Shown: positions 1 to 11,797, counted from the first letter of the stretch. The stretch: 64,000 nt of DNA from Nymphaea colorata (GCF_008831285.2 NC_045144.1:14125858-14189857); one strand, 5' to 3'. A program made the numbers and translations. The notes: generated by a model not told the origin, from the letters alone.

Positions 1-18
1 TAATATGATGTCCGAACA

Positions 19-44
19 TATATATATATATATATATATATATA
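19..44. repeat. (AT)n microsatellite
   Basis: An uninterrupted run of alternating T and A, seen directly. It sits just before the first unit of a local duplication and has no coding content. Confidence 0.9.
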
Positions 45-51
45 ACCTCGA

Positions 52-176
52 TCCAATGATCAGTATGACAGCCTAATGCATTGCATCAGGTAGTATGCTG
101 TGAGAGACTGAAAGATTTCTCCATCCAAACCTGGTTTGAAAAAGCCAAAGATTAGGCACACATACACAGAGTACTG

Positions 177-223
<47 letters not shown>

Positions 224-392
224 TTCATTTATTTATTTATTTATAAGGTGAAACCCTCCAGCAATCTGAAGCTCAACCCAGTCAGTATTACAGCCGAATG
301 CATTACCTTAGGTAGTATGCAGTAAAAAGCTGGAAGATTTCTCCATCCAAACCTGGTCGGAAAAATCCAAGGATTAGATACACACATAGTAC
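52..392. repeat. Diverged direct duplication of about 125 bp (units 52-178 and 272-392)
   Basis: Two units share the same succession of blocks: a CAGTAT start, then GCATT, then AGGTAGTATGC, then the 20-base block GATTTCTCCATCCAAACCTG, and finally AGTACTGTT. They differ by scattered substitutions. An AT and ATTT microsatellite at 177-245 lies between them. Each unit ends at a tract rich in TA or CACA, so a replication-slippage origin is likely. No gene was recognised. Confidence 0.75.
177..245. repeat. Compound microsatellite (AT)n followed by (ATTT)n
   Basis: About 44 bases of alternating A and T pass into ATTT repeats, seen directly. It lies between the two units of the surrounding duplication. 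Confidence 0.9.
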
Positions 393-897
393 TGTTTGTC
401 TAGCTTCTCTGGCCATTTTGAAGTTGTTTTAAACGAATCCAATTATATGGCAGCAGCTGAATGTACAAAACTACTTGTATAAAAAAAGTATTATTGACAA
501 TGAACAAAAAACTTTAAACTTTGCACTATCAGTAACGGAAGATCATCGAGCAATATATCTGTAGAAAATAAGACCTCACAATGATGATCTTGCTGAAAAA
601 GAGCAACATAACGTACAAGAAGAATTTCCTTTTACATGGTTCTGTCGTAGTCCTGCATCCACGATAACTATGTTTCTTTTCCCTTTTTTCATTTTCTTTT
701 GTATTTTCCTATGAGAATTCAAAAAAGTTGCATCAGCCTTAATTAATTAATAGCTGGTACAAGATGAGAAGACTCCTTGTTGCACATGCATTAATGTGGA
801 ATACAAGAAAGAGAAATCCACCTTTAGCAGAAAATAAAAGACCTGGTGACCAGGAAGTACTCAACCACCGTAATTGACAGTTACATCACTCATTTGA

Positions 898-961
898 CAA
901 TCTTTTCACAAAGGGGTTGATAATATATACAATCTTTTCACAAAGGGGTTGATAATATATG
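898..961. repeat. Near-perfect 32-bp tandem duplication
   Basis: Two adjacent 32-base units start with CAATCTTTTCACAAAGG and end in an ATAT stretch. They differ only at the last base, so the duplication is recent, or it is an assembly or slippage event. Apart from the repeats listed, 393-1514 holds only AT-rich sequence without a recognisable gene. Confidence 0.9.
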
Positions 962-1514
962 TTGTTTTTGGCCCTCAAATGAGGGTTTACTGCAAGGGCA
1001 GAACAAGATTTTTTTTTCCATGGGACACTAAGCATATAGTTAACAAAATTTCAATAGGTCATGGAACAGTGACAAAGGTCTCGTGGGGCTGTCCTATATA
1101 ATTGGACCCAGATTCACTCAAATTCAACAACTAATTTTATCTACGCCCCTGGTTTATTGTGAGACAGTCAAACTGAAAATATCACACCATAGAATCAGGC
1201 TTTGTGATTCAATGCCTGACCTAGCATGTTTAACATATATGTATCTCCAAGTTTCTGATTTGGGTATTTTGTCATGGTGCTTGAACTGATTAAAGTATAT
1301 TATATAGTGTTGGATATGTCACCGATATCAAGTATGTAGTTAAAAACTTTCACTTAAATCAACACTAATTTTTTACATGCTGAAACGCATATTTGGCAAA
1401 GGATGGAGGAATCATTAATTCAAAGCATGTTAAGAGGGGCATAAGGAAAGGAAAACTTCGAGTTAAAGCAATAACCCCAAGATGGTAAATTAATGCAATT
1501 AGAATTTTGCCTTT

Positions 1515-1595
1515 CTGTGTGTGTGTGTGTGTATGTGCGTGTGTGTACATGTGTGTGTAAGTGTGTGCTTGTGTAAGAGAGAGAGAGAGAGTGGT
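1515..1595. repeat. (GT)n and (GA)n compound microsatellite
   Basis: A run of GT with small interruptions is followed by a GA run. Apparent reading frames across it, rich in His-Thr on the minus strand, are products of the simple repeat and not genes. Confidence 0.9.
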
Positions 1596-2974
1596 TGGGG
1601 AAGGGGGAGGGAGAGATCATAAGAACCCCATACGGCCTCCATAGTGGCATTTCTAACTCCAAAATGTGCACTTTTCAATACTATCTGGATGGCAATCTCC
1701 AGAACTACGAGTAAGGATGTAGTTACTATACACCAACCAACCCAACTGGTTGTGCTAAAGAGAGAGAGAAATGCGCATGCTTAATTCCTGTCGTATTAGA
1801 GTTCAAATCAATATCCAATTAAAATGGAATCATCATTCAATATATAAAGATTAGGAGCATATAGCAGGAACTAAGAAAATGGAATTGCTGAAATCCAAGT
1901 TTTCTGTTTGATCTGCAAATGCAATGGATTTTATTGGATCTCCGATCCCAGCCACTCGAGGGTTTGGAACCGAATATACCAATTAAAAGGTAGATCCATT
2001 CATTAAATTAGTCTGGATGTGAAGTTAGTTCAGTTGTAGTGACCATTAATGATTATCGGATTTGTAGTTTGATCTGGCTTCATATCCGACTCAATGTAAA
2101 TATATATGCGTTCAATACCATTATTATGTAGAAATAAGGATAATGTGCCCTGGACACTTTATCTCCATGGAATTGGATGTGAAATAATTAAGTAGAATTG
2201 AAAAGCAGCTGTTCTTGTTGTCGGGTTAATGTTGGATATATGCCTGGTTCTATTGTGCCGAACAAGTTGGAGCGATGCAATCCTAGACACATGGTCAGAG
2301 CCACTAGTTTCTCTATAAGAGGGACTGAATTATGGTTTAAAATTTTGATTGGAGTCAAAATATCATTTTTTAAAATTTTTGTATGGGATACATAAATTTT
2401 TTAAAATTTATAAGTAAACTTATATATATATTTTTTTGGAGGGAGGTGGGGATGAGGAGAGGGGCAGGGCCTACAGGCCCCCCGGGCTTCGCCCCTGCCT
2501 GGAAATGCGGCTTCCTGCCTTTATTAAACAAAGAAAAACGAATGATATGTACAAACGATCAATGCCAGCCAAGATGGACAAAAACGGCATCATTTTCTTG
2601 TGGACCTTTTTTGTTTTTCAGGCTAATTCTGCAAACCGCCACAAAAATAAGCCATAAACTTCTCACTTAACAACCAAAACGTAGAGACTGAAGAGATCGA
2701 GTTGCATGCACACATCATACAACAAATACATACTAAAAAAATGATATTGGGGCATTTTACAATTTTTTTTATTAAGATATGTACATTTTAAACTTTTAAC
2801 ATTTTCATAATTTCTTTTTTATCATTTTAAAATTCTCCTTTTTTCACTTTGGGAGCATTCAGAAGGGGTGTGGCAGTAAAAGATTTAATGCCCAAGGTGC
2901 AGCGGTCCTCCAGGGAGACGGAGAATGCAGACCAGGGATCGATGACCAAAGAAAATAAGGAAAAAGTAGAAGAC
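1596..2974. other. Intergenic DNA, no gene recognised
   Basis: AT-rich sequence with short open frames only. A GC-richer stretch at about 2440-2530 contains a C/G run but no motif that I can name. Nothing here resembles a conserved protein, tRNA or rRNA. Confidence 0.5.
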
Positions 2975-3200
2975 ACTACAACAAATCAGAACAACGTCGT
3001 CGGGTTCACCACACAAGTTTCCAATGGCCGTAACCAGCACTCCGGAGACGGACGACTGTATTTCCAACAGCTGGAACCGTCGGCAATGTTCATGCCCACG
3101 GACATTTTCCAAACGGCTAGAAGACCGTCGGGAAATGTATTAGCAACGGTTTTTTCTTTTTTTTTTAGTTTTGTCACGGCATTAGCCGTCGCCAGGCTTT
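2975..3200 (+). mobile_element. CACTA-like transposon terminus with subterminal repeats (fragment)
   Basis: The block begins with CACTACAACAAA, the usual start of plant CACTA (En/Spm) terminal inverted repeats. It is followed within 200 bp by several copies of a CCGTCGG-type motif, for example CCGTCGGCAATGTT and CCGTCGGGAAATG, in both orientations. Subterminal arrays of this kind are typical of CACTA ends, where the transposase binds. No matching opposite end (TTTGTTGTAGTG) was seen, so this looks like a broken end or a solo terminus. A 128-residue open frame over it (2849-3235) is low-complexity and probably not a gene. Confidence 0.55.
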
Positions 3201-3225
3201 CTAAAAGTTTGATGGATGAATTTCA

Positions 3226-3652
3226 TTTTCATTGAATGGTTCTTATACTGAAGGTCACTAATAATTCGTGTTAGATAAATCATTCAAGTGCTGACCAAAG
3301 TAGAATTGAATGATCTTCCAAAAATGATAATGACTCTTTGTAAGGATCAGCAACATACAATTCCAATTGATCATTTCCTTTCATCAATTGGTAAGGGTCA
3401 ACATTAATGGCCATATAATTGCAATTGTCCATCAAACCTTGATGTCATGAAAACAACCAAAAGAAGAGTTCATATCATTGTCTTAGATATGGTGATTTTG
3501 CTCACGACTTTGTTTGCTTTGCAAGTGCTTTGACTCAAGGAAAGCCAAAGCTTTGTAAAGGCAGTCTCCCATTTGGTTTTTTAAAGAACATCAATTTGCA
3601 ATTTTCATTATTTTTGAATGGTTCTTGATACTGAAGGTCACTGATTCCTCAA
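3226..3652. repeat. Direct repeat pair of about 40 bp (3226-3266 and 3612-3652)
   Basis: Both copies contain GAATGGTTCTT followed by ATACTGAAGGTCACT. A second short repeat, CTTTGCAAGTGCTTT, occurs near 3517 and 3730. The pattern suggests an old local segmental duplication of about 385 bp that has since diverged. Confidence 0.6.
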
Positions 3653-5673
3653 AAGTGCTTCTAATGAATTTTGTCTGAAATTCATGCCATTCAATTCAAA
3701 GTTGAGAGTGCTTTGTTCAAGATTTGTCGCTTTGCAAGTGCTTTCTTAAAAAAAAAAAAAACCAGTGAAAAGAAGAAAGAGGGCGACAATTAGCAAGTGG
3801 ACTCCAAGTTGTTTATTGTGATGCACAGTATTTAAGTTGAATAGAAAGAAGTTTTGAAGCAAAGGCGCACATTACCATGGGAACAAGGTCCTAGACCATG
3901 CCTAGTGAGGTAGCCAAGTAGCAGAAGGGCCAAAGGCAGCATGGTAACAGGTTTCGAGGTAAGGATCTCTGGCGAGGAGGCCAACCAATGACAAGGGGGG
4001 AGAGAGTAGGAGAAAGATTCGTAAAGAAAAGAAAAGAGATTATTCATTGAGAAACCACAGGAATGTTCTTAATTGTTCTTTGGCAACTAAGATCAGCTAT
4101 TAACTTATATTATCTGGACCGTTGTAGATGCTAATACTGATGCAAGGCTTTACATGTATCTACTCAATTAGAATGAGACTATGCATTTAGGACCCAATTG
4201 AGCCTACTTCTGTGGATTGCCGAACACGAACGCAGACCACTCTATTGCCTTGCTAACTGGTTCGGATCCAGATTCGCTGGGAGCTGTTTGGGCGGGTTTG
4301 GATCCACGGTTCTTGATGCAGGCATCCGATACAGATCGTAGTTCTCTGCAGAGTGGGCCTCTTCGGCCAGGTTGCACATTGGGCTGGGTTTGTATCCAAG
4401 TGGGGCCCACAAAACTTGTGGGCTCTAGCGCCCTGGGTTGGGTGGGCCATGGAGACTCCTTGCTTTCCACAATAATTGTTTGATTTAAAACCTGGTGTCT
4501 TGTACCACCTACCCTCTTTGGAGGCCCATTCCTCAGCAGCACTCTCCCCATAGGAGATAGAGTTTGCCTGCCTTTGCACTTGTTCGGTGCACGCAACACA
4601 CATACGCCAAAAGAAAAAAGGAGACGTTTTCTAAATTATTGAAAAAGAAATGTCTTTTTGAGTCTTTTTACTTTTTTTAATTTTATTTTTTTGTCTTTAC
4701 AAGAAATTTCTTTTTTTTTGTCTATCAAATAGGAGCATTTTTATCATTAACTATAGTGGCACATGAAATTTTCGTGCATAGTAGGCATACATAACCAGTT
4801 TCATCCTGATAGAGAGTGCATGGCAAGTATACAATGGGACGTAGGATGTAGGTTAAGTTAAAGTATCAACCCAAGTCAGCACACTAAATTAGGAAGCATT
4901 TGGCAGCGTTCATGTATCAGTCCCAAAGAATTGGGGTAGATTATTGAAACAGTTTTAAAAGTGTCTATAGTATTGCATAAATCTGCCCTAACTTTAGGCA
5001 GATACACGAGACAATAACATATTGTATTCTGTCATCAGCTAAAGGATTGAAGCACATTCATGAAATGCTGTCATACAATATTTTCTGAACATACCTCAAT
5101 CTTTACTCTAGATTCATCAAATAGTAATGACCTGTACAGTAGCCAAACGCCCCCTTAATCTAACCATGTCTAAGCACACTTATAAGGGTATGCAACAAGA
5201 GTTGGACACATTCTCGGCGTCTAAGTGAAGTCCTGAAACAATTACATTGGCGTGCACTTGTTTTGTTCTTGAGAGGTTCCTGGCTTCCTCCGCTTTCCTC
5301 AATAGAGAAATGAGAGAATGTGAAGTTGGATAGTGGCTCTGAGCTCTATCTCTACATTTCCTAACTACAAGTGGGCCACTTGTAGATTAAATTAAAAAAC
5401 TGATTTTCAAATAAAAGATTTTCATTAAAACAAAATCAAAGTTTATCTTTTACCATCTATCTTCGCACAATTCTCTTTGACCGTAACCATAGGCTGGGCA
5501 TGGGGAAATCCTATGAGGATAGCCGGGTATAAGCCCAGTGATTCCCTGACTTATTAGGGTTGATGAAGCAATAACTTAGTTAGCGCCTCACAGAAGCAAA
5601 CCTTGAACACAAGTCTTTTGCTTCTTCTTCTTCCTCTCCTTCTCTTTCAGTTACTGTTGCTGCTGCTGCTTTG
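3653..5673. other. Intergenic DNA, no gene recognised
   Basis: Mostly AT-rich. The stretch 4200-4600 is richer in GC and open on both strands (up to 131 codons), but the translations match no family that I know. Just before 5660 there is a long pyrimidine run ending in CAG, which resembles a plant 3' splice site, but no partner exon can be supported. Confidence 0.45.
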
Positions 5674-5850
5674 ATGCTCACCCTCGAGATGCCATTGATG
5701 AACCTGCTGCGCCGACTTAGAGCCGATCACAAATGCCGTTCCGCTGTAGCAGCTCCAACATGTGAAAGAGAAGGTCTTGTCATGGTAGGATCTGGTGATC
5801 TTCCAGGAGAGATTGCTCATAGTTATTTGGGTTGTTGGATGAACGAGTAA
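5674..5850 (+). CDS. Short open frame of 58 codons, doubtful
   Basis: An ATG-initiated frame ends in TAA. It lies directly after a pyrimidine-rich tract ending in TTTCAG and a GCTGCTGCT repeat. Base composition is more gene-like than its surroundings, and the frame contains clusters of Leu/Arg and an acidic C-terminal half. I recognise no domain. It could be a small exon, a decayed exon, or chance. Confidence 0.15.
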   Translation: MLTLEMPLMNLLRRLRADHKCRSAVAAPTCEREGLVMVGSGDLPGEIAHSYLGCWMNE

Positions 5851-7545
5851 TCTCTTTGATTGAGCACTTCGACCGCCCTTTCCTTCTTATACTTCAGTTT
5901 TCAACTTCCCGGGGACAGCAAGAAGCATAAACTACTCACTGCTAATCATTTTTCATAGGTTAAGAAAAGGCATCGCGATAACGCGAACACTTGTACGAAC
6001 AGGCAAACGTCCAAAGGATCAAGAAATACCGATCCCCAAGTGACCTAGTTGTACGCCTGAAATGCACTTTAACTAGATCATGCGTGTATCACACTTTTCT
6101 CTAGGGTTACGATCTTCTAACTAAACCTTTGACCAGTGTAGGTAGCACGGTACTGGACCTCCCAGACTATCGCTGGGTTTCGGGTCAGATCCCTATAACT
6201 CAAGAACATTCCACCCATTTTGGTTACATCTATTAAAAGGCAAAAACACATTTTGAGACTGTGTTTCGAAACAATTTGGACAAAAAAAAAAGGAACCCTT
6301 CATAGGTCCCTAGCTTTCCCTTTTACATGTGATGTCTTCAAGCATTTTGGCCCTTGCGGAACTCGTCCAATGCTTTGTACAGGCCAGAGAGACAAGACTA
6401 CCATGTTGCCAATATTTGGCCTAGTATGGGATCTTCCATTATATGTTATGTACAAAAGTTTCTTTCATCCAAACAGAGTAGATAACACAAGTACCTTTTA
6501 TAACTTAGGAGATCAGCCCAATAATATTTAGTTTATTTTCAGTTTAAGAGGGCCACCAACGAATCAAAAACTTTTGGATGGTCCAAACCATCTTCGAAAA
6601 GAATCCTTTGTGATCTATTGAAAAAATTACAAAACACTGCCGAAATAATCGGTGAATAACTTATTGTTGAGAAACTTTCAAGAATATCAAACTGCTGCTC
6701 AACATTTATTTCTACTTATCAAACAACTGCTCTTTATTAAAAATATTACATAATAATTAAATGTCTAATTTGCTCTCTTACATCAAAAGTATTTTTAGAA
6801 AACTAATAATAAAACAAAATTGGATCAGCTCATCCTTCAGTAGGTCGGTCTTGTTGCCCAGAGAGGATCGACGTAAGGAATGGCTGGTGATTCTGCATCC
6901 CAAATCTTCATAACCCAATCAACAAACCTAATATGAAATTACTGGGACTCACATGTTCATCCAAATTTAGATTCATAATTTGGGTGCACCTTGCAGTCAC
7001 TAGCATATGCCCCTCGCAATATATTTCCCCTTCCGGTATAAAATTTTACCATCCTTAACACCAAAAGTTTTAGAATTTGGTGACATACATATATACATGA
7101 GACTTAGATTTATCTGCCTACATTTGATACATTTGAATAGAAAAAACCTCTGTTCTCTCACAGCTAACCAACCAATACAATGCATCGAGCGGCTGCGATT
7201 AGATAGATGTTTTAATATATATATATATGAAAAGAGGTTCCCACTAGATCTTATATACCAGATTGAACAGGAATCGTATGACCCATCAATTTGGAGGAGA
7301 TTAGATTGCAGATGTTACATTGAAAAAAAAAAAAATCAAAAGCAAGTTGTACTTTCAAGAAATGAAAATACCACTCCAAAGAAGGCCAAAAATCTTGACT
7401 AGGGAAAACGATTTATTTTCCCCTATAAAGGGTATGTCTGTCCTATAAAAATACAATTTGGTTACGTTTTATTTTTTTTCAGCTTAATATCCACCACCCG
7501 ATCTCCTTAAAATCGATGACCCATATAATTTCCATCTAGTCTCAC

Positions 7546-7580
<35 letters not shown>

Positions 7581-7867
7581 TAAGAACATTCTAGAATGTT
7601 TGTAAATATTAATTTAATAAAAAAACAAGTTTCAATTCAAGTTTTTTTCATAAAAAAAGTATTGATGTTTTAAGAGCTGAACATTTAAATACATTATTGG
7701 ACTAAAAACAAGGTTAACATAATTAATTTTTTCTTATCAAAACGTTGTTAAGTTCATATTTATATGGTTGGATTGTGCAAAAACGTATTTTTACAATCAA
7801 TTTTTAAGTGTCTGGCTTGGTCAGGGATGTACCAATTATTCTCTCTCTCTCTCTCTCAAGTTACCAA

Positions 7868-7907
<40 letters not shown>

Positions 7908-8234
7908 GCTGTCCTTTATGAGGCTGCAGGGGTAGGATGGGGGAGGTAGCATCTCATAACTCCCTTTTCCTCTTTCTGGATCAAGAAGGGGTGAGTGAAG
8001 CTCTCCCTCTACGCTGATTCCTCCCCTCCCCCTCTCATTGTCGGCAAACCTGTCGGGGCTCTACTGGGTGGTGCTGACCTGATGGTGCTGGGAGAGTACC
8101 GAAACCAACTCAGAGGGAAAGATCCAGAAAAGAAAACCTAAATACAATACTGAAATGTCAAGGAGAATATAAAAAAACGATGCTCTATAAATCCAACTGG
8201 GCATTGCTGTATGCAATAGCATTCCTCTTAAGCC
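5851..8234. other. Intergenic DNA with microsatellites, no gene recognised
   Basis: AT-rich sequence. Simple repeats lie at 7546-7580, (TA)n into (CA)n, and at 7868-7902, (TA)n preceded by (CT)n. Open frames of 103 and 131 codons at 6220-6531 and 7007-7402 have no recognisable motif and run through simple sequence. Confidence 0.5.
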
Positions 8235-8239
8235 ATATC

Positions 8240-8433
8240 TATCACGATCTGCAAACCCGCATAAATGGATGAGAGACCAGAGTTCTACAAATAGAATGGG
8301 GTGGTTTAAGAAGACAGTAAAGGACATCTTAGTTGAGAGTTTGTTGCATATACAGGCATACAATAGCTGTACAGGACAGCTGTACATCACTTATATCCTC
8401 GAAAACTCTAGATATCCCTTTCCTTCCTTTACT
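8240..8433 (-). repeat. Copia 3' LTR
   Basis: It aligns with 11558-11792. Shared blocks are GATCT(A/G)CAAAC, CAGAGTTCTA, GTACA(C/T)CACTTATATCCT and CTTCCTTTAC. On its internal side is a purine-rich tract on the minus strand (8434-8446), the likely polypurine primer. About 40 bases present in the other LTR are missing. Confidence 0.75.
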
Positions 8434-8490
8434 CTCTTCCTCAAGCTGGAATACATGTTTGGTCATAGTCTCTGTTAATACATCTGCAAG

Positions 8491-8976
8491 CTACTGCTTA
8501 GAGCTTATATGTTGAGTGCAAATGATCCCTGAGAGTGTCTTTTCTCTCATAGAGTGACAGTCAACTTCGATGTGCTTGGTTCTTTCATGGAGCACTAGTT
8601 TGTTCCCGATGTGAATAGCCACTTTACTATAACAAAATAGAGTCATTGGCAGCTCATAGAAGGCGCTTAATCCATAGCAGCAGCACACTATTAGTGCTAT
8701 TGATCTGTACTCACTTTCTGCACTTGACCGAGCTACTACTGTTTGTTTTTTACTCTTCCATGAGACTAAGTTTCTCTCCGTAGAGCAACAATAACCTGTG
8801 GTGGACCTAAGATCATTGGGATTTCCAGCCCAATCTGCATCAGCATACCCATGCATCTTCAAGTTGTCATTTCTCTTAAACATAATTCCCTTACCGGACA
8901 TTTTCTTTAAGTACCTTAGGATTTTGAATGCAGTTTCTAGATGTGGCTGGTTGGGACTGTCCATGAACTGACTCAA
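8491..8976 (-). pseudogene. Copia RNase H domain (pol fragment)
   Basis: 161 codons remain open. The reading shows the classic Copia end of pol: a PH-ETAFKILRYLK stretch, then GYADADWAGNPNDLRSTTGY carrying catalytic Asp residues, then SWKSKKQTVVARSSAESEY with its Glu. The domain normally removes the RNA strand of the RNA/DNA hybrid in reverse transcription. The C-terminal part keeps the usual KHIEVDCH motif. It is a fragment of a decayed polyprotein, with no start of its own and stops just upstream. Confidence 0.85.
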
Positions 8977-9640
8977 TATTTACAGAATGAGTTATGTCGG
9001 GACTGATTGTTGTCAAATATATAAGCGTACCAATTAGTCTTTGGTAGTGTGTCCTTTAGATGTGAGACTTCCATACCAAGAAAGTAGTTAAGGATTTCCA
9101 AATCCTTCATCTCAACATGCTTCTTTAATACATGCTTAGTCTTATCATAAATTTTGTATTGTCTATTGTGATTACTATGTTATCTACATAGACAGCCACC
9201 ACAGCAGAAAATATTGAATTATCAACATCACACATTTTGAATCCTCCTTCGACTAATTTTGAACTCAATTTAGAGTACCAAGCCCTAAGGGACTATTTCA
9301 GTCCATGTAGTGACTTTCTCAACTTACATACTAAAGGTTGTTTGGAGTTAACCTTTAGTCCTTGAGGAAGCTCCATATATATCTCTTCCTTTTCCTCTAG
9401 GTCCCCATGGAAAAATGCATTCTTGCATCCACTTGGTTCAATTTCCATCATTTTATTGCATCCACTGACAACAACACCCTTAGAGAATTCATCTTGGCTA
9501 CAGGGGCAAATGTATAGTCTACTATAGACATTGTTTAAATCCTTTGACACCAAGTCTCACCTTGTAGCGTTCAACCTTGCCCTCATTGTTGTACTTCAAC
9601 TTGTATGTCTATATGCGGCCCATTAGTTTTTTTTTTTTTT
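8977..9640 (-). pseudogene. Copia reverse transcriptase region, broken
   Basis: The open stretch 9293-9553 reads as the palm/fingers part of Copia reverse transcriptase (NAFFHGDL, EEIYMELPQGL, KLRKSLHGLK). Lower down, near 9190, the polymerase box reads YVDN rather than YVDD, so the second catalytic Asp is lost. Frameshifts separate these pieces. A poly-T run at about 9629-9655 sits at the upstream edge. Confidence 0.75.
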
Positions 9641-10540
9641 TTTTTTTTTTTTTTAGGAGTGGAACTAATTATCAGGTTCCATTCTTAGTGCAGCAAGTTC
9701 TTCATGCATAGCACTACGTGTGTTTTCACAAACTAATAGTACTCTCTGACAACATCAAATACATCACTTTTCTCAAGAAATGGACCCAGGTTGCTCTAGA
9801 TTTATCATCAATGAACACTACAAAGTATTTATGTCCAGCATCTCCAATTGTGTGATTTGCTCTCCATGGACCTGTATGTATTAAATCGACACATGAATCT
9901 AAAACACTTTCAGAGTTGGAAATGGCAACCGAGTCATCTTAGCCATTATCCAGGTTTCATAGCTTTCTACTTAAGGCTGCGGGTGTGGAGACATAGCTTT
10001 CATCACTTTATTGGATGGGTGTCCTACTCTATTATGCCACAGCTTCACTTCCTCTGCAGTGTTGATATCTGCAAGTGCCCTTTGCTGAGGCAACTTTATT
10101 GTATACATGCCATTCTCTTCAATGCCCTCACCAATCTACTTTTGATGGTGGCAGACCAGAATGATCACCTTCTTCTCACCAAATATCACACAACATTTTA
10201 ATTCCTTTATCAATTTACTTATGAATAGTAAATTTACTGAATATTTAGGGACATGTAAAACTTGATTCGGCATGTGTTATTTTTCAAAACATGTAGATCC
10301 ATGTCCTGAGACTGAAACTATTGAACCATCAGCAATTCAAACAAGAGATTTGCTATCATACATCAAGTCAAGTAATCTATGTGCACTACCAGTCGTATGA
10401 TCTGTTGTGTCACTATCAGCACTCATTTTTCAGAATTTGAGCATGAAATAAAAGACTAAGATGATATGGTGTTACCTTTGTCTGATTTTTGACTCTTGTG
10501 TTCACAGCAAGATTAGACTTAGTCACCTACCTAGGAGTTT
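9641..10540 (-). pseudogene. Copia integrase region, broken
   Basis: Minus-strand reading of about 9780-9900 gives a stretch like GPWRANHTIGDAGHKYF followed by FIDDKSRATWVHFL, the integrase catalytic-core pattern of Copia elements, where one of the acidic catalytic residues lies. Multiple frameshifts and stops follow. The open frame on the other strand (9848-10201) is a shadow. Confidence 0.6.
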
Positions 10541-10542
10541 TG

Positions 10543-11540
10543 TCAGCTCAAGTATATCTTCATCATGATACTATCCAAAGTTGTGTCGGCCTCTTCCTCA
10601 TCTAGGTCGACCGTGCAAATTCCAACACCTTTCCTTGACATGTCTGGGTTTCTTGCAGTAAGAGCAAGTAGTTTGAGTTCTCCCTCGACCAAAGAAGGAC
10701 TGGACTTGTTTTCTGCTACAAAGGTTGCTTTGTCGCTAGAGATAGAGTTATTTGACTTTGCTTTAAATGCAACCCTCTCTTGATTAATAAAAGAAGCCTC
10801 TTTTTTGACATCTGAATCAACTTTCATTACTTTCCTTTGAGTTTCCTCCCGGTGGATGATCAAGCACACATTATTGAATGAAGGAAGAGGATACATCATA
10901 AGAACCTAGCTTCGAGGGTTATCAAACTCCTGTCCTAAACCTGCTCATAGCTTGAACACCTTATCTTCTTTTGCTCTCTCCTTGAGGACATTTAGGTCAA
11001 GGGTCAAAGGGCGATGCTGAGCCCACTCGCCCCACATAATTTTCAAGAAGCTCAAATAAAGATGGAACGGTTTTTCTACTTTCGTGAGTTTGGTGATGCC
11101 TTGCTGGAGTTGACAAACCCTTGCAAGATTTTGACATTCATTGTAGATTTCTGCTAGTGAGTCCCAAATCTCTTTTGCATAGTCTAGGAAACAAGATTGC
11201 TTCAACAATATTGGATTCCATGTAGTTCAACAACCAGGACATCATGATCCTATCATGTACTTCCCAGTCTTCATAGCTAGGGTCGGTGTTTTGAGGCATC
11301 TAGATTTTTCTATTGACATAGCCAATATTGGATTTGTCGATGGCATAGAGGCTTGCTGATTTCACAACCCACAATATAGTTTGCTCCATTAAGGGCTGAT
11401 GTTGTAATCTTTTGGGCTAGATTAGGATCCTTCTTCATGGTTTTCATGTGACTCCTAGAGCTAGGGTTTGCCATGTTGGCAATTCCACTGTCAGCTATGG
11501 TTGTGGATGCTTCTTAGAGTGTGATGATGATCAACATGTA
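10543..11540 (-). pseudogene. Copia gag region, broken
   Basis: Two open remnants (10945-11208 and 10543-10899) lie between the primer site and integrase. The upper one, with AKEIWDSLAEIYNE and then LYLSFLKIMWGE, matches the helical Copia gag (UBN2-type) pattern that forms the capsid. The lower one probably covers the gag C-terminus and protease, but I see no intact zinc knuckle or DSG triad. Confidence 0.6.
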
Positions 11541-11541
11541 T

Positions 11542-11557
11542 CATGGCTCTGGTACCA
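11542..11557 (-). promoter_or_regulatory. Copia primer-binding site (initiator tRNA-Met type)
   Basis: The minus strand reads TGGTACCAGAGCCATG immediately next to the LTR. The usual plant initiator tRNA-Met primer site is TGGTATCAGAGC, so one central base differs. Confidence 0.8.
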
Positions 11558-11792
11558 TATTATGATCTACAAACTTGTAGAAATGGTTGGGAGGTCAGAG
11601 TTCTATAGAAGACAAGGAAGAATAGATCGTAATGTAAATTCTGCAAATTGCATATTTCATTTTATTTCTTTTGTATATATACTAAATTCATCGTGTTTAA
11701 GAGTTGGTTGCATGTACAGCTATATGACAACTATATAGGACAACTGTACACCACTTATATCCTAGACTAGATGTCCCTTTGCTTCCTTTACA
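11558..11792 (-). repeat. Copia 5' LTR
   Basis: Matches 8240-8433 as a direct repeat, lies next to the primer-binding site, and is followed on its outer side by the target duplication ATATC (11793-11797). On the minus strand it starts TGTAAAGG. The inner end is TA rather than the canonical CA. Confidence 0.8.
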
Positions 11793-11797
11793 ATATC

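Larger units (their letters stand above)
8235..11797 (-). mobile_element. Ty1/Copia LTR retrotransposon, shortened and inactive
   Basis: Read on the minus strand, the order is LTR (11558-11792), tRNA-Met-like primer site, gag, integrase, reverse transcriptase, RNase H, LTR (8240-8433). This is the Copia order, with integrase before reverse transcriptase. The 5-bp sequence ATATC flanks both outer ends (8235-8239 and 11793-11797), marking the insertion. At about 3.55 kb it is shorter than complete plant Copia elements (around 5 kb). Stops and frameshifts break every domain. The LTRs differ at many positions, so the insertion is old. Confidence 0.85.

Noticed and set aside
1365-1671. Minus frames rich in His-Thr
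   Set aside because: They are translations of the GT/CA microsatellite.
2849-3235. 128-codon plus frame
   Set aside because: It runs across the CACTA-like subterminal repeats and a T run, with no recognisable domain and another open frame on the opposite strand.
4204-4603. Overlapping frames of 131, 116 and 88 codons on both strands
   Set aside because: Several frames are open at once because of base composition. None resembles a known protein.
6220-7402. Plus frames of 103 and 131 codons
   Set aside because: The first begins at a non-ATG codon, and both pass through simple AT-rich tracts. No motif was found.
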